This document shows, one piece after another, positions 1 to 6,530 of a stretch of DNA of 64,000 nt; the first letter of the stretch is position 1, and every line of letters begins with the position of its first letter. The notes under the pieces are model-generated. The model saw only the letters and a list, made by a program, of their open reading frames with translations. It did no database searches and was not told the DNA's origin. The translations under genes were made by a program, and so were the position numbers. Origin of the DNA: Pantoea stewartii subsp. stewartii (GTDB lineage: Bacteria > Pseudomonadota > Gammaproteobacteria > Enterobacterales > Enterobacteriaceae); the NCBI RefSeq assembly GCF_008801695.1, contig NZ_VZPF01000005.1:25866-89865 (forward strand). Direction: 5' to 3'.

Positions 1-138
1 AATCCCCGTTCCACATAAACCCGGCATACGATAATGAGTCAGGACGCTGGTTTCCGGGTTAAAGTTACAGACACCAGGCACACGAATTGTGCATTCCCGG
101 CCTTTGGCTTGTTTGCGAAGATTCACAGATCGAGACAT
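1..138 (-). CDS. YbcO/DUF1364-family phage protein, 5' part only
   Basis: The frame opens at an ATG at 136-138 preceded by a GGAGG-like ribosome site and runs off the left edge after 46 codons. The visible protein has the family hallmarks: RKQAKGRECTIRVPGVCN, then a THYRMPGLCGTG segment with regularly placed cysteines. YbcO of E. coli prophage DLP12 belongs here and is a small putative nuclease. The start overlaps the end of the upstream cysteine-rich gene by 16 bases, so it is translated from the same leftward operon. The C-terminal half, with the rest of the metal-binding residues, is outside the window. Family assignment is from memory of YbcO and is good; activity is not shown. Confidence 0.85.
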   Translation of the reverse strand, partial: MSRSVNLRKQAKGRECTIRVPGVCNFNPETSVLTHYRMPGLCGTGI

Positions 139-515
139 TGTTGACCGCCTCCCTGCTCCAGCTTCAGGCCGTTCTGATATTCATTACTGAATCCCGCCCA
201 ATGGGCGCGGCGTATTGTTATCCCTTGCCCTGGAGAATAAATAATGCGGCGTACCGTCTGGGGATAGGCAGGGAGTTCACGAATGCAGATTGGGCAATGA
301 TCAACTGTTTCAATCTGGCAACCCTTCCCGCGGCTGCATATGTGTATCCTGGCCTGCTGCATGGTACAGCTACTGCACATTGGTGCATCGCAGGTATATG
401 GGTGAAGTGGGTCTATGAACTCCTGTCCGTCTACAACTTTCGGTGGGTAGCCGAGACGCCCATCGCACAATAGCGTCGCTGGTGATCCACAAAACATGCA
501 GGGTTCTTTTTTCAT
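123..515 (-). CDS. Cysteine-rich phage protein of unknown function
   Basis: A 130-residue protein with several paired cysteines: CMFCG near residue 6, CDAPMCSSC near 43-49, and CPIC near 75. Such spacing suggests one or two small zinc-binding ribbons. It starts four bases inside the end of the methylase gene (ATGA overlap) and its own end overlaps the YbcO-like gene, so it is a middle member of a tightly coupled leftward operon. I do not recognise a named family. The opposite-strand frame covering the same bases lacks a ribosome site and operon logic and is treated as a shadow. Confidence 0.8.
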   Translation of the reverse strand: MKKEPCMFCGSPATLLCDGRLGYPPKVVDGQEFIDPLHPYTCDAPMCSSCTMQQARIHICSRGKGCQIETVDHCPICIRELPAYPQTVRRIIYSPGQGITIRRAHWAGFSNEYQNGLKLEQGGGQQCLDL

Positions 516-1165
516 GCTGCCACCCCGACCAACTTTATTGCCGCACGCTGTATCTGAGTCAGGATCATGCGGCCTGTGGATTCAAGTTCTTCACGGCTGA
601 TGTAGCTCGTCGCTTGGCCCGTCCATGTTTTATCGAATATCGCAATCGCCATACCGAAACCGGCAGAGGATTCAGACGGTTCTCCTTCTGCGGGAATGTA
701 CCAGTCAGGAAGGTCAAAGCTGATGCGGCCACGGACGAAGGCTATGTGATCAGCATTCTCCGGCCACCAGCTTTCGCTTGTTGCTGACTTAATGAAAAAT
801 ACATACCTCCCGCCCAGTTCCCGCATCGCAGCGGCGTGCTGCATGATCGGCACCATCCCCGTGATGTACTCACCTTCAAATTGTTGAGCACGACTGTATG
901 GCGGGTTAGCGTACGCGGCACCACCGAGGAATCCGAGGCGAGCGGACCAGTCCTGCACCAGCGCATTATCTTCGGCGGTGTAGTAGTTATCACATTTGGT
1001 GTTGTGGTCGTCGGCAAACAGGTCAAGTGAAAACGGGCCAAATTTGGCGTTTATTCCCCACCAAATCGCATCTGGTGTACGCCACTGATCGCCGACTTCT
1101 TTCAATTTGTGAGACTGACGGTTACGCAGCGCTTCGAGTGATTTACAGTATGGATTAAGGTTCAC
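512..1165 (-). CDS. Phage Dam-type DNA N6-adenine methyltransferase
   Basis: A 217-residue protein typical of the phage N-6-adenine methylase family. It opens with the conserved GDQWRTPDAIWWGINAKFG block near residues 25-43 and an LDLFAD segment, and carries the catalytic NPPY motif (ANPPYS, about residue 86). It would transfer a methyl group from S-adenosylmethionine to adenine in DNA, commonly to protect phage DNA from restriction or to alter regulation. The start overlaps the end of the DUF1367 gene (ATGA) and the stop overlaps the next gene. Target sequence cannot be read from the protein. A second, unrelated methylase lies at 13161-14801. Confidence 0.9.
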   Translation of the reverse strand: MNLNPYCKSLEALRNRQSHKLKEVGDQWRTPDAIWWGINAKFGPFSLDLFADDHNTKCDNYYTAEDNALVQDWSARLGFLGGAAYANPPYSRAQQFEGEYITGMVPIMQHAAAMRELGGRYVFFIKSATSESWWPENADHIAFVRGRISFDLPDWYIPAEGEPSESSAGFGMAIAIFDKTWTGQATSYISREELESTGRMILTQIQRAAIKLVGVAA

Positions 1166-1761
1166 GCGGCATACTCCAGTAACTGAGCAGCAACGTTTTC
1201 GACTTCGGCTGGCGATGAGAATTTACGGAACAGGATCCAGTTCCAGAGTACATTCAGCGTTGATTTATAGAATTGCTGGAATTCAATTTCGTCCATTTTG
1301 GCAAAGGAAATCGACTTCGCCCGGCGGTTGCGGCTGCCATCAGGATAAATGTGCTCAGTGTAATACCCAGCCTGAATGGTCACCCATTCGCGATAAGCTT
1401 CGAAGGATTTGAGCAGGGCAATATCACGCGTACGAATATGGGCTGCATCAGCGAGGTACTGTTCTGCGGCGTCGGAAAGCGCAACACTATGCTGCTGGCC
1501 CACCTGCCGGCAGAGAAAATCGACGAAGCCGTTAACCAGCTTTTGCTCTTCAGGAAGAATAGCGCCGCCGGTGGGTGTCCAGTAATCAAAGCCAAGCTGA
1601 AGGAGTTTGAAAAAGCGTTTGTGAAACTGGTAGTTGCGGACACGCTTAAAGTCGGCGTGAATCCACTCACCGATTTTGATGCGTTGCAGAAATTCGCTGG
1701 CCTCGGGCGTTGCCGGGGTCAGGGTTTCGGGGCTAACTTTTTGTAGTTGAATCTGTGCCAT
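1162..1761 (-). CDS. DUF1367-family phage protein
   Basis: A 199-residue protein matching the DUF1367 family of lambdoid phages: an N-terminal MAQIQLQK start, then HADFKRVRNYQFHKRFFKLL, a TPTGGAI loop, and a C-terminal SISFAKMDEIEFQQFYKS segment. The family is widespread near nin-region or methylase genes, but its biochemical role is not established. The ATG overlaps the methylase start region by four bases, so the two are co-translated. No signal peptide or membrane segment is visible, so it should act in the cytoplasm. Confidence 0.85.
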   Translation of the reverse strand: MAQIQLQKVSPETLTPATPEASEFLQRIKIGEWIHADFKRVRNYQFHKRFFKLLQLGFDYWTPTGGAILPEEQKLVNGFVDFLCRQVGQQHSVALSDAAEQYLADAAHIRTRDIALLKSFEAYREWVTIQAGYYTEHIYPDGSRNRRAKSISFAKMDEIEFQQFYKSTLNVLWNWILFRKFSSPAEVENVAAQLLEYAA

Positions 1762-1818
1762 CGGTTTTCTCCGGTGACACAGTGGTTTCTCAGCAGGTTG
1801 TTCAGACCTGTGTATAGA

Positions 1819-2016
1819 TTATAGTGGATTATCAGCATCATCAACAGCCGATATTCCGGCAGTTTTCCGCGCTTCAGCCATCTGCTGCACACTGGTTACA
1901 AATTCATCAGGGCGCAGCACAAAGCCATAAACAACATCGCCGTATTCGTTCCTGTAAAGCACAACGGGTCTTGTGCTGTTGTTCAGGCCACGAATTAAGT
2001 GGTCAGGTATGATCAT
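1819..2016 (-). CDS. Small phage protein of unknown function
   Basis: A 65-residue frame that starts at the ATG at 2014-2016, seven bases after GGAG; a GTG three bases upstream is a less well placed start. The protein (IIPDHLIRGLNNSTRPVVLY...) is soluble and acidic at its C-terminus, with no family I recognise. It is the first leftward gene after the LexA-box region (2140-2159) and may head the transcript that continues into DUF1367 and the methylase, 57 bases further on. Confidence 0.65.
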   Translation of the reverse strand: MIIPDHLIRGLNNSTRPVVLYRNEYGDVVYGFVLRPDEFVTSVQQMAEARKTAGISAVDDADNPL

Positions 2017-2090
2017 CACTTTGCTCCAGCATGTTTTTGGGAATCCTTTACTTTCCTTCGCGCGTCCCGATAGTTAAGCCGATGCATACG

Positions 2091-2128
2091 CTTATCTCAA
2101 TCAACATGTCAGGGCTGTTTGAGATAAG
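2091..2128. repeat. 10-bp perfect inverted repeat in prophage intergenic region
   Basis: CTTATCTCAA at 2091-2100 is mirrored by TTGAGATAAG at 2119-2128, leaving an 18-base spacer. It lies just downstream, in the leftward sense, of the LexA-like box and could be an operator or a 5' leader hairpin. There is no T-run, so it is not a terminator. A 28-codon leftward frame (2048-2134) runs across it, without a recognisable ribosome site. Confidence 0.5.
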
Positions 2129-2139
2129 TGGCATTAATA

Positions 2140-2159
2140 TACTGTATATAAAACCAGTA
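2140..2159. promoter_or_regulatory. LexA (SOS) box
   Basis: TACTGTATATAAAACCAGTA fits the LexA consensus CTG-N10-CAG exactly (CTG 2142-2144, CAG 2155-2157) with the usual AT-rich centre, and is close to the umuDC operator. TATATT directly follows the box in the leftward direction and could be a -10 element. The region 2017-2359 holds no convincing gene; the box and the inverted repeat at 2091-2128 are what it contains. Which strand is transcribed is not settled: leftward serves the methylase operon, rightward would only serve a 23-codon hydrophobic GTG frame at 2170-2241. Confidence 0.75.
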
Positions 2160-2331
2160 TCATTCTCCAGTGCCTATAGCGTTATTTTTGATCATGTCGA
2201 TAAAAATCAATTGGTTGTGTATTTTTCGAACAATGTATTAGAGAAACAGAGAGATAACTAATTACGCGGCAGGATCTGGACTGAATGAGAGGGAATGGGT
2301 GCCTGGGAACGCCTCAGCTTAACACGGCGGT

Positions 2332-2351
2332 GGCGGGGATTTCTCCCCGCC
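2332..2351 (-). terminator. GC-rich hairpin at the 3' end of hok mRNA
   Basis: GGCGGGGA and TCCCCGCC form an 8-bp stem around a four-base loop, eight bases beyond the hok stop codon. No strong T-run follows, so it may be an RNA-stabilising or processing structure rather than a classical terminator. Long-range folding of the 3' end onto the 5' leader is a known property of hok mRNAs. Confidence 0.5.
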
Positions 2352-2359
2352 GGTTGCCC

Positions 2360-2515
2360 TTACTGGTTGGACTCACAAGACATGACTGCCGCAACCTCCC
2401 TGCTACCGTCCCGTATTCGCAGTTCGTAAAGCGAATGACGGGTCAACAAAGTGAATGCCAGTATCGTCAGGCAGACGATGGCCAGGCACCAGATAACAGG
2501 GTTTTGCGGCTTCAT
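2360..2515 (-). CDS. hok: Hok/Gef-family type I toxin (membrane-depolarising peptide)
   Basis: The 51-residue peptide has a hydrophobic N-terminal membrane helix (about residues 6-24), then the family signature TRHSLYELRIRDGSREVAA. Hok toxins insert in the inner membrane and collapse the membrane potential when their mRNA escapes repression by the antisense RNA Sok. The ATG follows AAGGAG by eight bases. The usual cysteine in the SLCEL motif is tyrosine here (residue 30), which may weaken the toxin. The mok frame, the Sok antisense gene and the long leader are all present, so this is a whole locus and not a relic. Confidence 0.88.
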   Translation of the reverse strand: MKPQNPVIWCLAIVCLTILAFTLLTRHSLYELRIRDGSREVAAVMSCESNQ

Positions 2516-2611
2516 GGTTGCATCTCCTTGTCTTCCAACAACATCAGGCTTTTGACATAGCCGGATATTGATTTCGACGTTGTAAGAGGCTAACCTGTAC
2601 GTGTCTAGCAT
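2360..2611 (-). CDS. mok: Mok leader reading frame, in frame with hok
   Basis: An ATG at 2609-2611 opens a frame that reads through into hok without a stop, giving an 83-residue extended product; E. coli mokC/hokC has the same arrangement. In the family, translation of mok is what Sok RNA blocks, and hok translation is coupled to it. The leader bases around the mok start (ATGCTAGACACGTACAGG followed by TTAGCCTCTTAC) closely resemble those of plasmid R1 hok. The long product itself is probably only a by-product of coupling. Confidence 0.75.
   Translation of the reverse strand: MLDTYRLASYNVEINIRLCQKPDVVGRQGDATMKPQNPVIWCLAIVCLTILAFTLLTRHSLYELRIRDGSREVAAVMSCESNQ
2568..2596 (+). promoter_or_regulatory. 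Promoter of the Sok antisense RNA
   Basis: TTGATT (2568-2573) and TAACCT (2591-2596) are separated by the ideal 17 bases and point toward the antisense strand of the hok leader. The position matches the sok promoter of plasmid R1, whose -10 is TATCCT in the same surrounding sequence (GTAAGAGGCTATCCT). Confidence 0.7.
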
Positions 2612-2655
2612 ACGAGGGGCCTCGGGTTGATTTATCAGCTCGGGGCTTTTCTCTT
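2603..2655 (+). ncRNA. sok: Sok antisense RNA
   Basis: Starting about seven bases after TAACCT, the transcript would cover the mok start and its ribosome site in antisense. Bases GGGGCCTCGGGTTGAT and ATCAGCTCGGGGCTTTT fold into a long stem with a two-base loop followed by TTTTCTCTTT, a good intrinsic terminator. Length and layout match the roughly 60-base Sok RNAs. Ends are estimated from the promoter and terminator, not measured. Confidence 0.75.
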
Positions 2656-2702
2656 TCTGCTTCGTGTATGCCTGAAACAGAAAGTCTCAAGCACCCGGCG
2701 TA

Positions 2703-2730
2703 ATCATACCTTGTCATTCCCTCAACGCAA
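2703..2730 (-). promoter_or_regulatory. Promoter of the hok mRNA
   Basis: On the minus strand TTGCGT and TATGAT stand 16 bases apart. Transcription would begin near 2696 in GGGTGCTTGAGACTTTCTG, which corresponds to the GCTTGAGGCTTTCTG 5' end of R1 hok mRNA. The leader between here and the hok start (about 180 bases) is therefore non-coding apart from mok. Confidence 0.65.
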
Positions 2731-2755
2731 CAGTTGGCGATAATTCTGTTTTTTT

Positions 2756-3580
2756 TCAAGCCGCAAGCCTGCTTCGGTCGGACGCAATTTTTTTCTGTTC
2801 GTCGATTATTTCCAAGACTTCGGCAAGCGCTAACCCATCGAGTTTGATCACACCATCGTCACTGATCAGCGCCAGTGCCAATAACTCAACAGCCCGGCGA
2901 GCCTTCTTGACACTGATTTCGGGCGCGATGATGCTGCGGGTAACTTTTTTCTTTCCGGCTGCGGCGGCAATGGCTTTATCCTGTTCCAGTACTTCACCCG
3001 CTTTTTCTCCGTGCTCTTTCACCCTGTCAACGGCAACATCCACAGATACTGCTCCGGCTTTCACGCTTTGCTGAACGTCGTGATTAGCCATCGCCAGCGT
3101 TAATAGCTTCTCGATGGTTGCCACTGATTTATGCACCTTCTGGGCTATTTCCTGTTTCGTCAGGTTGAACGCAGCCAATTCTTTCACAACAGCGGCCTGT
3201 TCAATTGCAGTCAGCGGCAATTGGTTATTCGATGTCATGATCCGCGCTACGCGGTCAACGTCATTCCCCTCGAACGGTACGATGCTGATGAACTCAACCG
3301 GTTTACCCGCATCACGGCAACGCTGGTAGCACCTGCTGCGGCGATGGCCCTCAACAATCCATACACCGCCCTCATCACGCGGAATCACCTCCAGCGCAGG
3401 TACACGGCCACCAGCGGCGAGAAACTCAAACAGCTCATCATCGGCCTGCTGCGTCCGTTCGTCGTTCTCACGCTTGTTGAAGCCGTCTTTGACGTGAATA
3501 TCTTCCAGACGAATAAACATGCCGGAATGCAGGCGCTTGATTACACCGGAGGTGGTCATTTTTTTAAAAGAATTAGCCAT
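2756..3580 (-). CDS. ParB-like nuclease-domain phage protein
   Basis: A 274-residue protein with an N-terminal ParB/Spo0J-type domain: IRLEDIHVKDGFNKRE near residue 23, VPALEVIPRD, and the nucleotide-contacting motif VEGHRRSRCY at about 74-83. A helix-turn-helix stretch follows (LTKQEIAQKVHKSVATIEKLL, residues about 140-160). ParB folds bind specific DNA and hydrolyse CTP; in prophages related proteins are found in replication or accessory modules without a ParA partner, and none is present here. It lies 19 bases downstream of the dnaC-like gene in the same operon. Whether it partitions, regulates or cuts DNA is open. Confidence 0.85.
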   Translation of the reverse strand: MANSFKKMTTSGVIKRLHSGMFIRLEDIHVKDGFNKRENDERTQQADDELFEFLAAGGRVPALEVIPRDEGGVWIVEGHRRSRCYQRCRDAGKPVEFISIVPFEGNDVDRVARIMTSNNQLPLTAIEQAAVVKELAAFNLTKQEIAQKVHKSVATIEKLLTLAMANHDVQQSVKAGAVSVDVAVDRVKEHGEKAGEVLEQDKAIAAAAGKKKVTRSIIAPEISVKKARRAVELLALALISDDGVIKLDGLALAEVLEIIDEQKKIASDRSRLAA

Positions 3581-3599
3581 CTATCTATATTTCCTCAAT

Positions 3600-4346
3600 T
3601 TATTTTACTAAGCGCAGGTGAGTTACTTTGTTGCGGTAGCTCTCCCACACGAAATTCACCCACATGCCTTTGTCCATCTTCAGACGGTCTACGACGCGCT
3701 CGCCCAGCGTGGCAGCCAGCTCGTCATAATTCAGGTTGGTTAGTACCCCGACAGGCTTCATCGCAGCCAGGCGGCGATCCACAACTTGATTCAGCAAAAC
3801 TTTCTCGTGCTGCGAACCCTTCTGGATCCCGACTTCATCCAGCACCAGCAGGTCTACACGATCCAATTCGTCGAGTAACGCGGCCTCAGATTGCCCTCCG
3901 TCATAACAAGCACGTACGCGCAACATCAGGTCTGCTACAGTGACAATGAGCACAGAGCGGTTTTGTGCCAGCAGGTAATTACCTATCGCCGCTGCAAGAT
4001 GGTTTTTCCCGGTACCAGGGCTGCCGCTGAACACGAAGCTCGTAAAGCCGTTGCCAAAGTTCATCGCATAGCTCTTCGCCAGACTGAGTGCATGGCGCTG
4101 GCCATCGCCTTTCACTTCGTAATTTTTGAAAGTGCAGTTTCGGTGAAGGTTCTGGATCCCTGAGCGCCCGAGTATTTTGTCGGCCCGGACTTTCTGGTTG
4201 AGTCGGTCCACTTCCGCAGCCCTTTTTCGCCCCTCCTCATCCTGCCAGCGGCGCCATTCTTCAGCGTTGGAAAACTTCGGCTGAACACCTGCCGGGATAA
4301 GTTTTTTCAGGCGCTCCAGTGCGCCACCAGCCGAAACGTTTTTCAT
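3600..4346 (-). CDS. DnaC-like replicative helicase loader
   Basis: A 248-residue AAA+ ATPase. Walker A is GSPGTGKNHLAAAIG (about residue 108), Walker B is LLVLDEVG (about 168-175), and the C-terminus resembles E. coli DnaC. Such phage loaders bring the host DnaB helicase to the phage origin bound by the initiator. The gene follows the O/DnaT-like gene with only two bases between stop and start, so the pair is the phage replication module. The family is certain; dependence on host DnaB is inferred from the family. Confidence 0.93.
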   Translation of the reverse strand: MKNVSAGGALERLKKLIPAGVQPKFSNAEEWRRWQDEEGRKRAAEVDRLNQKVRADKILGRSGIQNLHRNCTFKNYEVKGDGQRHALSLAKSYAMNFGNGFTSFVFSGSPGTGKNHLAAAIGNYLLAQNRSVLIVTVADLMLRVRACYDGGQSEAALLDELDRVDLLVLDEVGIQKGSQHEKVLLNQVVDRRLAAMKPVGVLTNLNYDELAATLGERVVDRLKMDKGMWVNFVWESYRNKVTHLRLVK

Positions 4347-4348
4347 GC

Positions 4349-5218
4349 CTACCCCCTGAAGCCTGGTGGAATGGAATTATCTGGTTGCGATAGCTGGTTA
4401 ACATCCCGACCATAAGCTCCACCAGATTTCGGGATCTGCCAGTCGTTTTCGTAGTGGCAGGAACGTCCAAAAAATGTCGCTGTTTGCTGAACATATTCGG
4501 TGTGTTGCTTCCCCGTCGCCGTAATATACGCGGCGTAACGCTTCACACCGTCGATCATATCCTGCACTGGAACGCCGGATTTAATTCGGGCATTCCAGGC
4601 CTTGAATGCCGCCTGTTTGCTGTTGCCCCCTGCTCGCTTGGGATAATTGGCCCAGGCATCCTCAAATTCAGGGGTATATCCAGATTTCGCATCTGGTTTC
4701 CCCTTGGGGGGTATGGGGGGATCTTTTAATTCTTTATCTTCCTCTTCCTCTTCCTCTTCCTCTGGTAACGCTTTTTGATTCGAATGTGTAACGTTCACAG
4801 CGTTACTTTTATCGTTACCATTGCGTTTCAAATTACGTGATTTATTTACCCTCTCATTTGTAAGCGCCCGATTTTTAGAGCTTTTCCCGTTGTGCTTCTC
4901 AAAGTTAACGAAGAAAAGTGAATCACCTTCCTGAATAAGCCAACCCGCGTAGATGAGTGCATCAGCAAACCCAGGCATAAAAGCAATGCGGTCTATTGCG
5001 ATCTTACTGAGTACAGATGCGTTACTCTTACGCTCCATCTGTTCCGAATCTGTAACGCTATCGGCGTTACTAATTGCGATCTGTTGGTCGGCCCAGACCC
5101 ATAAACGGATTAATTTTCCGAGCACCATATCAGGATCAATATTCAGTTTTTCAGAGATAAGGAAAATCTCTGGTTTATCAGGTGTAATTACTTCTACCTT
5201 GATCCAGTTTGAAGCCAT
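4349..5218 (-). CDS. Phage replication initiator, lambda O / DnaT-like
   Basis: A 289-residue protein opening with NWIKVEVITPDKPEIFLI and a winged-helix-like N-terminal region, then a charged low-complexity linker with eight glutamates (residues about 155-162), then a C-terminal part with FEDAWANYPKRAGGNSKQAAFKAW, a segment frequent in phage replication proteins that precede dnaC. The first half should bind the origin and the second half the helicase-loader complex. The coding DNA carries most of a family of GTAACG repeats, as lambda O carries its own origin. No strong Shine-Dalgarno sequence precedes the ATG; GTGAG is the nearest. Confidence 0.82.
   Translation of the reverse strand: MASNWIKVEVITPDKPEIFLISEKLNIDPDMVLGKLIRLWVWADQQIAISNADSVTDSEQMERKSNASVLSKIAIDRIAFMPGFADALIYAGWLIQEGDSLFFVNFEKHNGKSSKNRALTNERVNKSRNLKRNGNDKSNAVNVTHSNQKALPEEEEEEEEDKELKDPPIPPKGKPDAKSGYTPEFEDAWANYPKRAGGNSKQAAFKAWNARIKSGVPVQDMIDGVKRYAAYITATGKQHTEYVQQTATFFGRSCHYENDWQIPKSGGAYGRDVNQLSQPDNSIPPGFRG
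4738..4763. repeat. CTTCCT hexanucleotide tandem repeat
   Basis: Four perfect CTTCCT units plus CT, encoding the run of glutamates in the initiator gene on the minus strand. Slippage by whole units would keep frame and change only linker length. Confidence 0.85.
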
Positions 5219-5263
5219 ATATGAAACTCACTTGTAACGCTTAATGCGTTACTTCATCGTTAC
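4765..5263. other. Probable prophage replication origin: iteron cluster GTAACG-N7-CGTTAC
   Basis: Three palindromes with identical spacing occur at 4788-4806, 5052-5070 and 5234-5252. Further single half-sites (CGTTAC or GTAACG) lie at 4765, 4813, 5021 and 5258, the last two-site groups being 11 to 13 bases apart, about one helical turn. The cluster lies in and just upstream of the initiator gene, as lambda iterons lie in gene O. Initiator binding is inferred. Coordinates near 5021 may be off by a base. Confidence 0.65.
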
Positions 5264-5733
5264 TGAATGCCAAAACTTGGCGATATACCTGCTCTTGCCG
5301 CAGTCATAGCTGCTACACGGATTGCTGAAATAGCCTCGTCTGCCTCACGTAATATTTCCGTAGGCGCTGCACCGAGATTTATGGCATTTATTGCATCAAC
5401 AAATTCTTTGGTTGCCACAGCTACCAGGTAGGCAGGGCTATGTGGTCGTAATAACCTGGCCCTTCGCTCTGTCGGCAATGCAGCTAATGCGGCTCTTTTC
5501 AAACTTTCTGCCTGCGGCGCATATCGTGGGCCATCAAATCCCCTGAAAATACGCTTTACCCGCTGAACCGCATTTCGAAGGCCATCACCGGTATCGACTG
5601 CTGGGAGGATGTCGCCCCCACCATCGGCGTGATATTGATCTGCTATGGCCATCCCTACCGCTTTCCAGCCATCTTCAAGAGCCCATGCTTCCAGTTCGGA
5701 TGCAACAACATCAATCGGAGGACTGATTTTCAT
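5260..5733 (-). CDS. YdaT-like phage regulator (CII-type position)
   Basis: A 157-residue protein resembling YdaT of the Rac and CP-933P prophages: an N-terminal ASELEAWALEDGWKAVGMAIADQY region, and the conserved stretch LLRPHSPAYLVAVATKEFVDAINAI at about 95-120. YdaT of CP-933P has been described as a DNA-binding functional equivalent of lambda CII. The gene is second in the leftward operon and its start overlaps the YdaS-like gene by 23 bases, the same racR-ydaS-ydaT order. It could be toxic when overexpressed, as reported for Rac YdaT. Assignment is by motif and position. Confidence 0.72.
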   Translation of the reverse strand: MKISPPIDVVASELEAWALEDGWKAVGMAIADQYHADGGGDILPAVDTGDGLRNAVQRVKRIFRGFDGPRYAPQAESLKRAALAALPTERRARLLRPHSPAYLVAVATKEFVDAINAINLGAAPTEILREADEAISAIRVAAMTAARAGISPSFGIQ

Positions 5734-5941
5734 GATTCACTTTGCCTTTACGCTTTGCCTTATATTGGTCGTATGCAATCGGGTCATATTTCAGAACGCC
5801 GCCAGAAGCGATCTGAAGGCGCATAGCTTTACCCTCTGGAACCAAATCCCCCCAAACAGACACGGATGAAGGTTTAACCCCGGCGGCCATAGCTAATTTC
5901 GTCTTATTACCAAAAAATTTTACTGCGTCACTTTTGAGCAC
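5711..5941 (-). CDS. Cro/YdaS-like small DNA-binding protein
   Basis: A 76-residue protein of the Cro/YdaS type: KSDAVKFFGNKTKLAMAAGVKPSSVSVWGDLVPEGKAMRL contains a helix-turn-helix with the SSVSVWG recognition helix at about residues 24-31. The start is GTG, preceded by a GGAGAG sequence. It is transcribed away from the repressor gene across the shared operator region, as Cro is from CI, and should bind there to set the lysis-lysogeny choice. Confidence 0.8.
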   Translation of the reverse strand: MLKSDAVKFFGNKTKLAMAAGVKPSSVSVWGDLVPEGKAMRLQIASGGVLKYDPIAYDQYKAKRKGKVNHENQSSD

Positions 5942-5953
5942 TTCACTCTCTCC

Positions 5954-6019
5954 CTTAGGTTTTCTTAAGAAGATTAGATCGTAGAGAAACCTAAGTAAAG
6001 AAAATTTAGAATAACCTAA
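5954..6019. promoter_or_regulatory. Prophage operator region between cro-like and repressor genes
   Basis: Three copies of the half-site AACCTAA (or TTAGGTT) occur at 5955-5961, 5988-5994 and 6013-6019. CTTAGGTT and AACCTAAG at 5954-5961 and 5988-5995 mirror each other. The copy at 6002-6019 (AAATTTAGAATAACCTAA) ends just before the repressor ATG and recurs exactly, inverted, at 6568-6585. These are expected repressor and Cro binding sites. Confidence 0.7.
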
Positions 6020-6020
6020 T

Positions 6021-6425
6021 ATGCAAAACGAAACTTTTGGCTCCCGTCTGCTACGCAGGCGTAAAGAATTAAAGCTATCTCAAGCTGCCTTAGGGAAATT
6101 GGTCCAGGTGGCTCACGTAACTATTTCTCAATGGGAACGAGATGAAACACAGCCTGCGGGCAAGCGGCTTTTCGGACTAAGCAAGGCCCTTCAGTGCAAT
6201 CCAACATGGCTGATGTTTGGTGACGACGACAAAGCCCCTACAGAACCAGTGCAGCCACAGATCCAAGAGTTATCTCCTCAACACAAAGAGCTGATCGAAC
6301 TGTTCGATGCACTCCCTGCATCTGAGCAAGAGGCCCAGTTAAGTGAATTACGCGCACGGGTAGAAAACTTCAGTCGTCTTTTTGACGAACTACTTCAGGC
6401 TCGTAAACGTTCCCAGAAAAAATAA
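6021..6425 (+). CDS. Short CI-like prophage repressor (HTH only)
   Basis: A 134-residue XRE-family protein. The helix-turn-helix LSQAALGKLVQVAHVTISQWERDETQP lies at about residues 19-45, followed by a short region with helices (LFDALPASEQEAQLSELRARV) likely used for oligomerisation. There is no S24 peptidase domain, so RecA-stimulated self-cleavage as in lambda CI is not expected. Position and length are close to RacR of the Rac prophage. It is transcribed rightward, opposite to the cro-like gene, from a start that leaves almost no leader after the operator. Release may need an antirepressor or Cro/YdaT action. Confidence 0.88.
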   Translation: MQNETFGSRLLRRRKELKLSQAALGKLVQVAHVTISQWERDETQPAGKRLFGLSKALQCNPTWLMFGDDDKAPTEPVQPQIQELSPQHKELIELFDALPASEQEAQLSELRARVENFSRLFDELLQARKRSQKK

Positions 6426-6446
6426 TCTCGACTATCGTCACCAAAG

Positions 6447-6469
6447 CCCGTTTTCTACGGGTATTTTTA
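6447..6469 (+). terminator. Intrinsic terminator after the repressor gene
   Basis: CCCGT-TTTCT-ACGGG forms a 5-bp stem followed by TATTTTT, 21 bases beyond the repressor stop. Confidence 0.6.
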
Positions 6470-6530
6470 CGCACCCATCAGAAATTTAAACACCTTCAAA
6501 ATCATAAGGTTAACTTTTTACGCCCTTAGA

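Noticed and set aside
87..473. 128-codon plus-strand frame opposite the cysteine-rich phage gene
   Set aside because: No ribosome site, wrong direction for the operon, and the opposite strand has a coherent cysteine pattern with coupled starts and stops.
2031..2261. 76-codon plus-strand frame over the LexA box
   Set aside because: Start lies inside the neighbouring leftward gene region, there is no ribosome site, and the protein has no recognisable features.
2544..2759. 71-codon minus-strand frame after the ParB-like gene
   Set aside because: It runs through the hok leader, both promoters and the Sok hairpin; those non-coding features explain the sequence.
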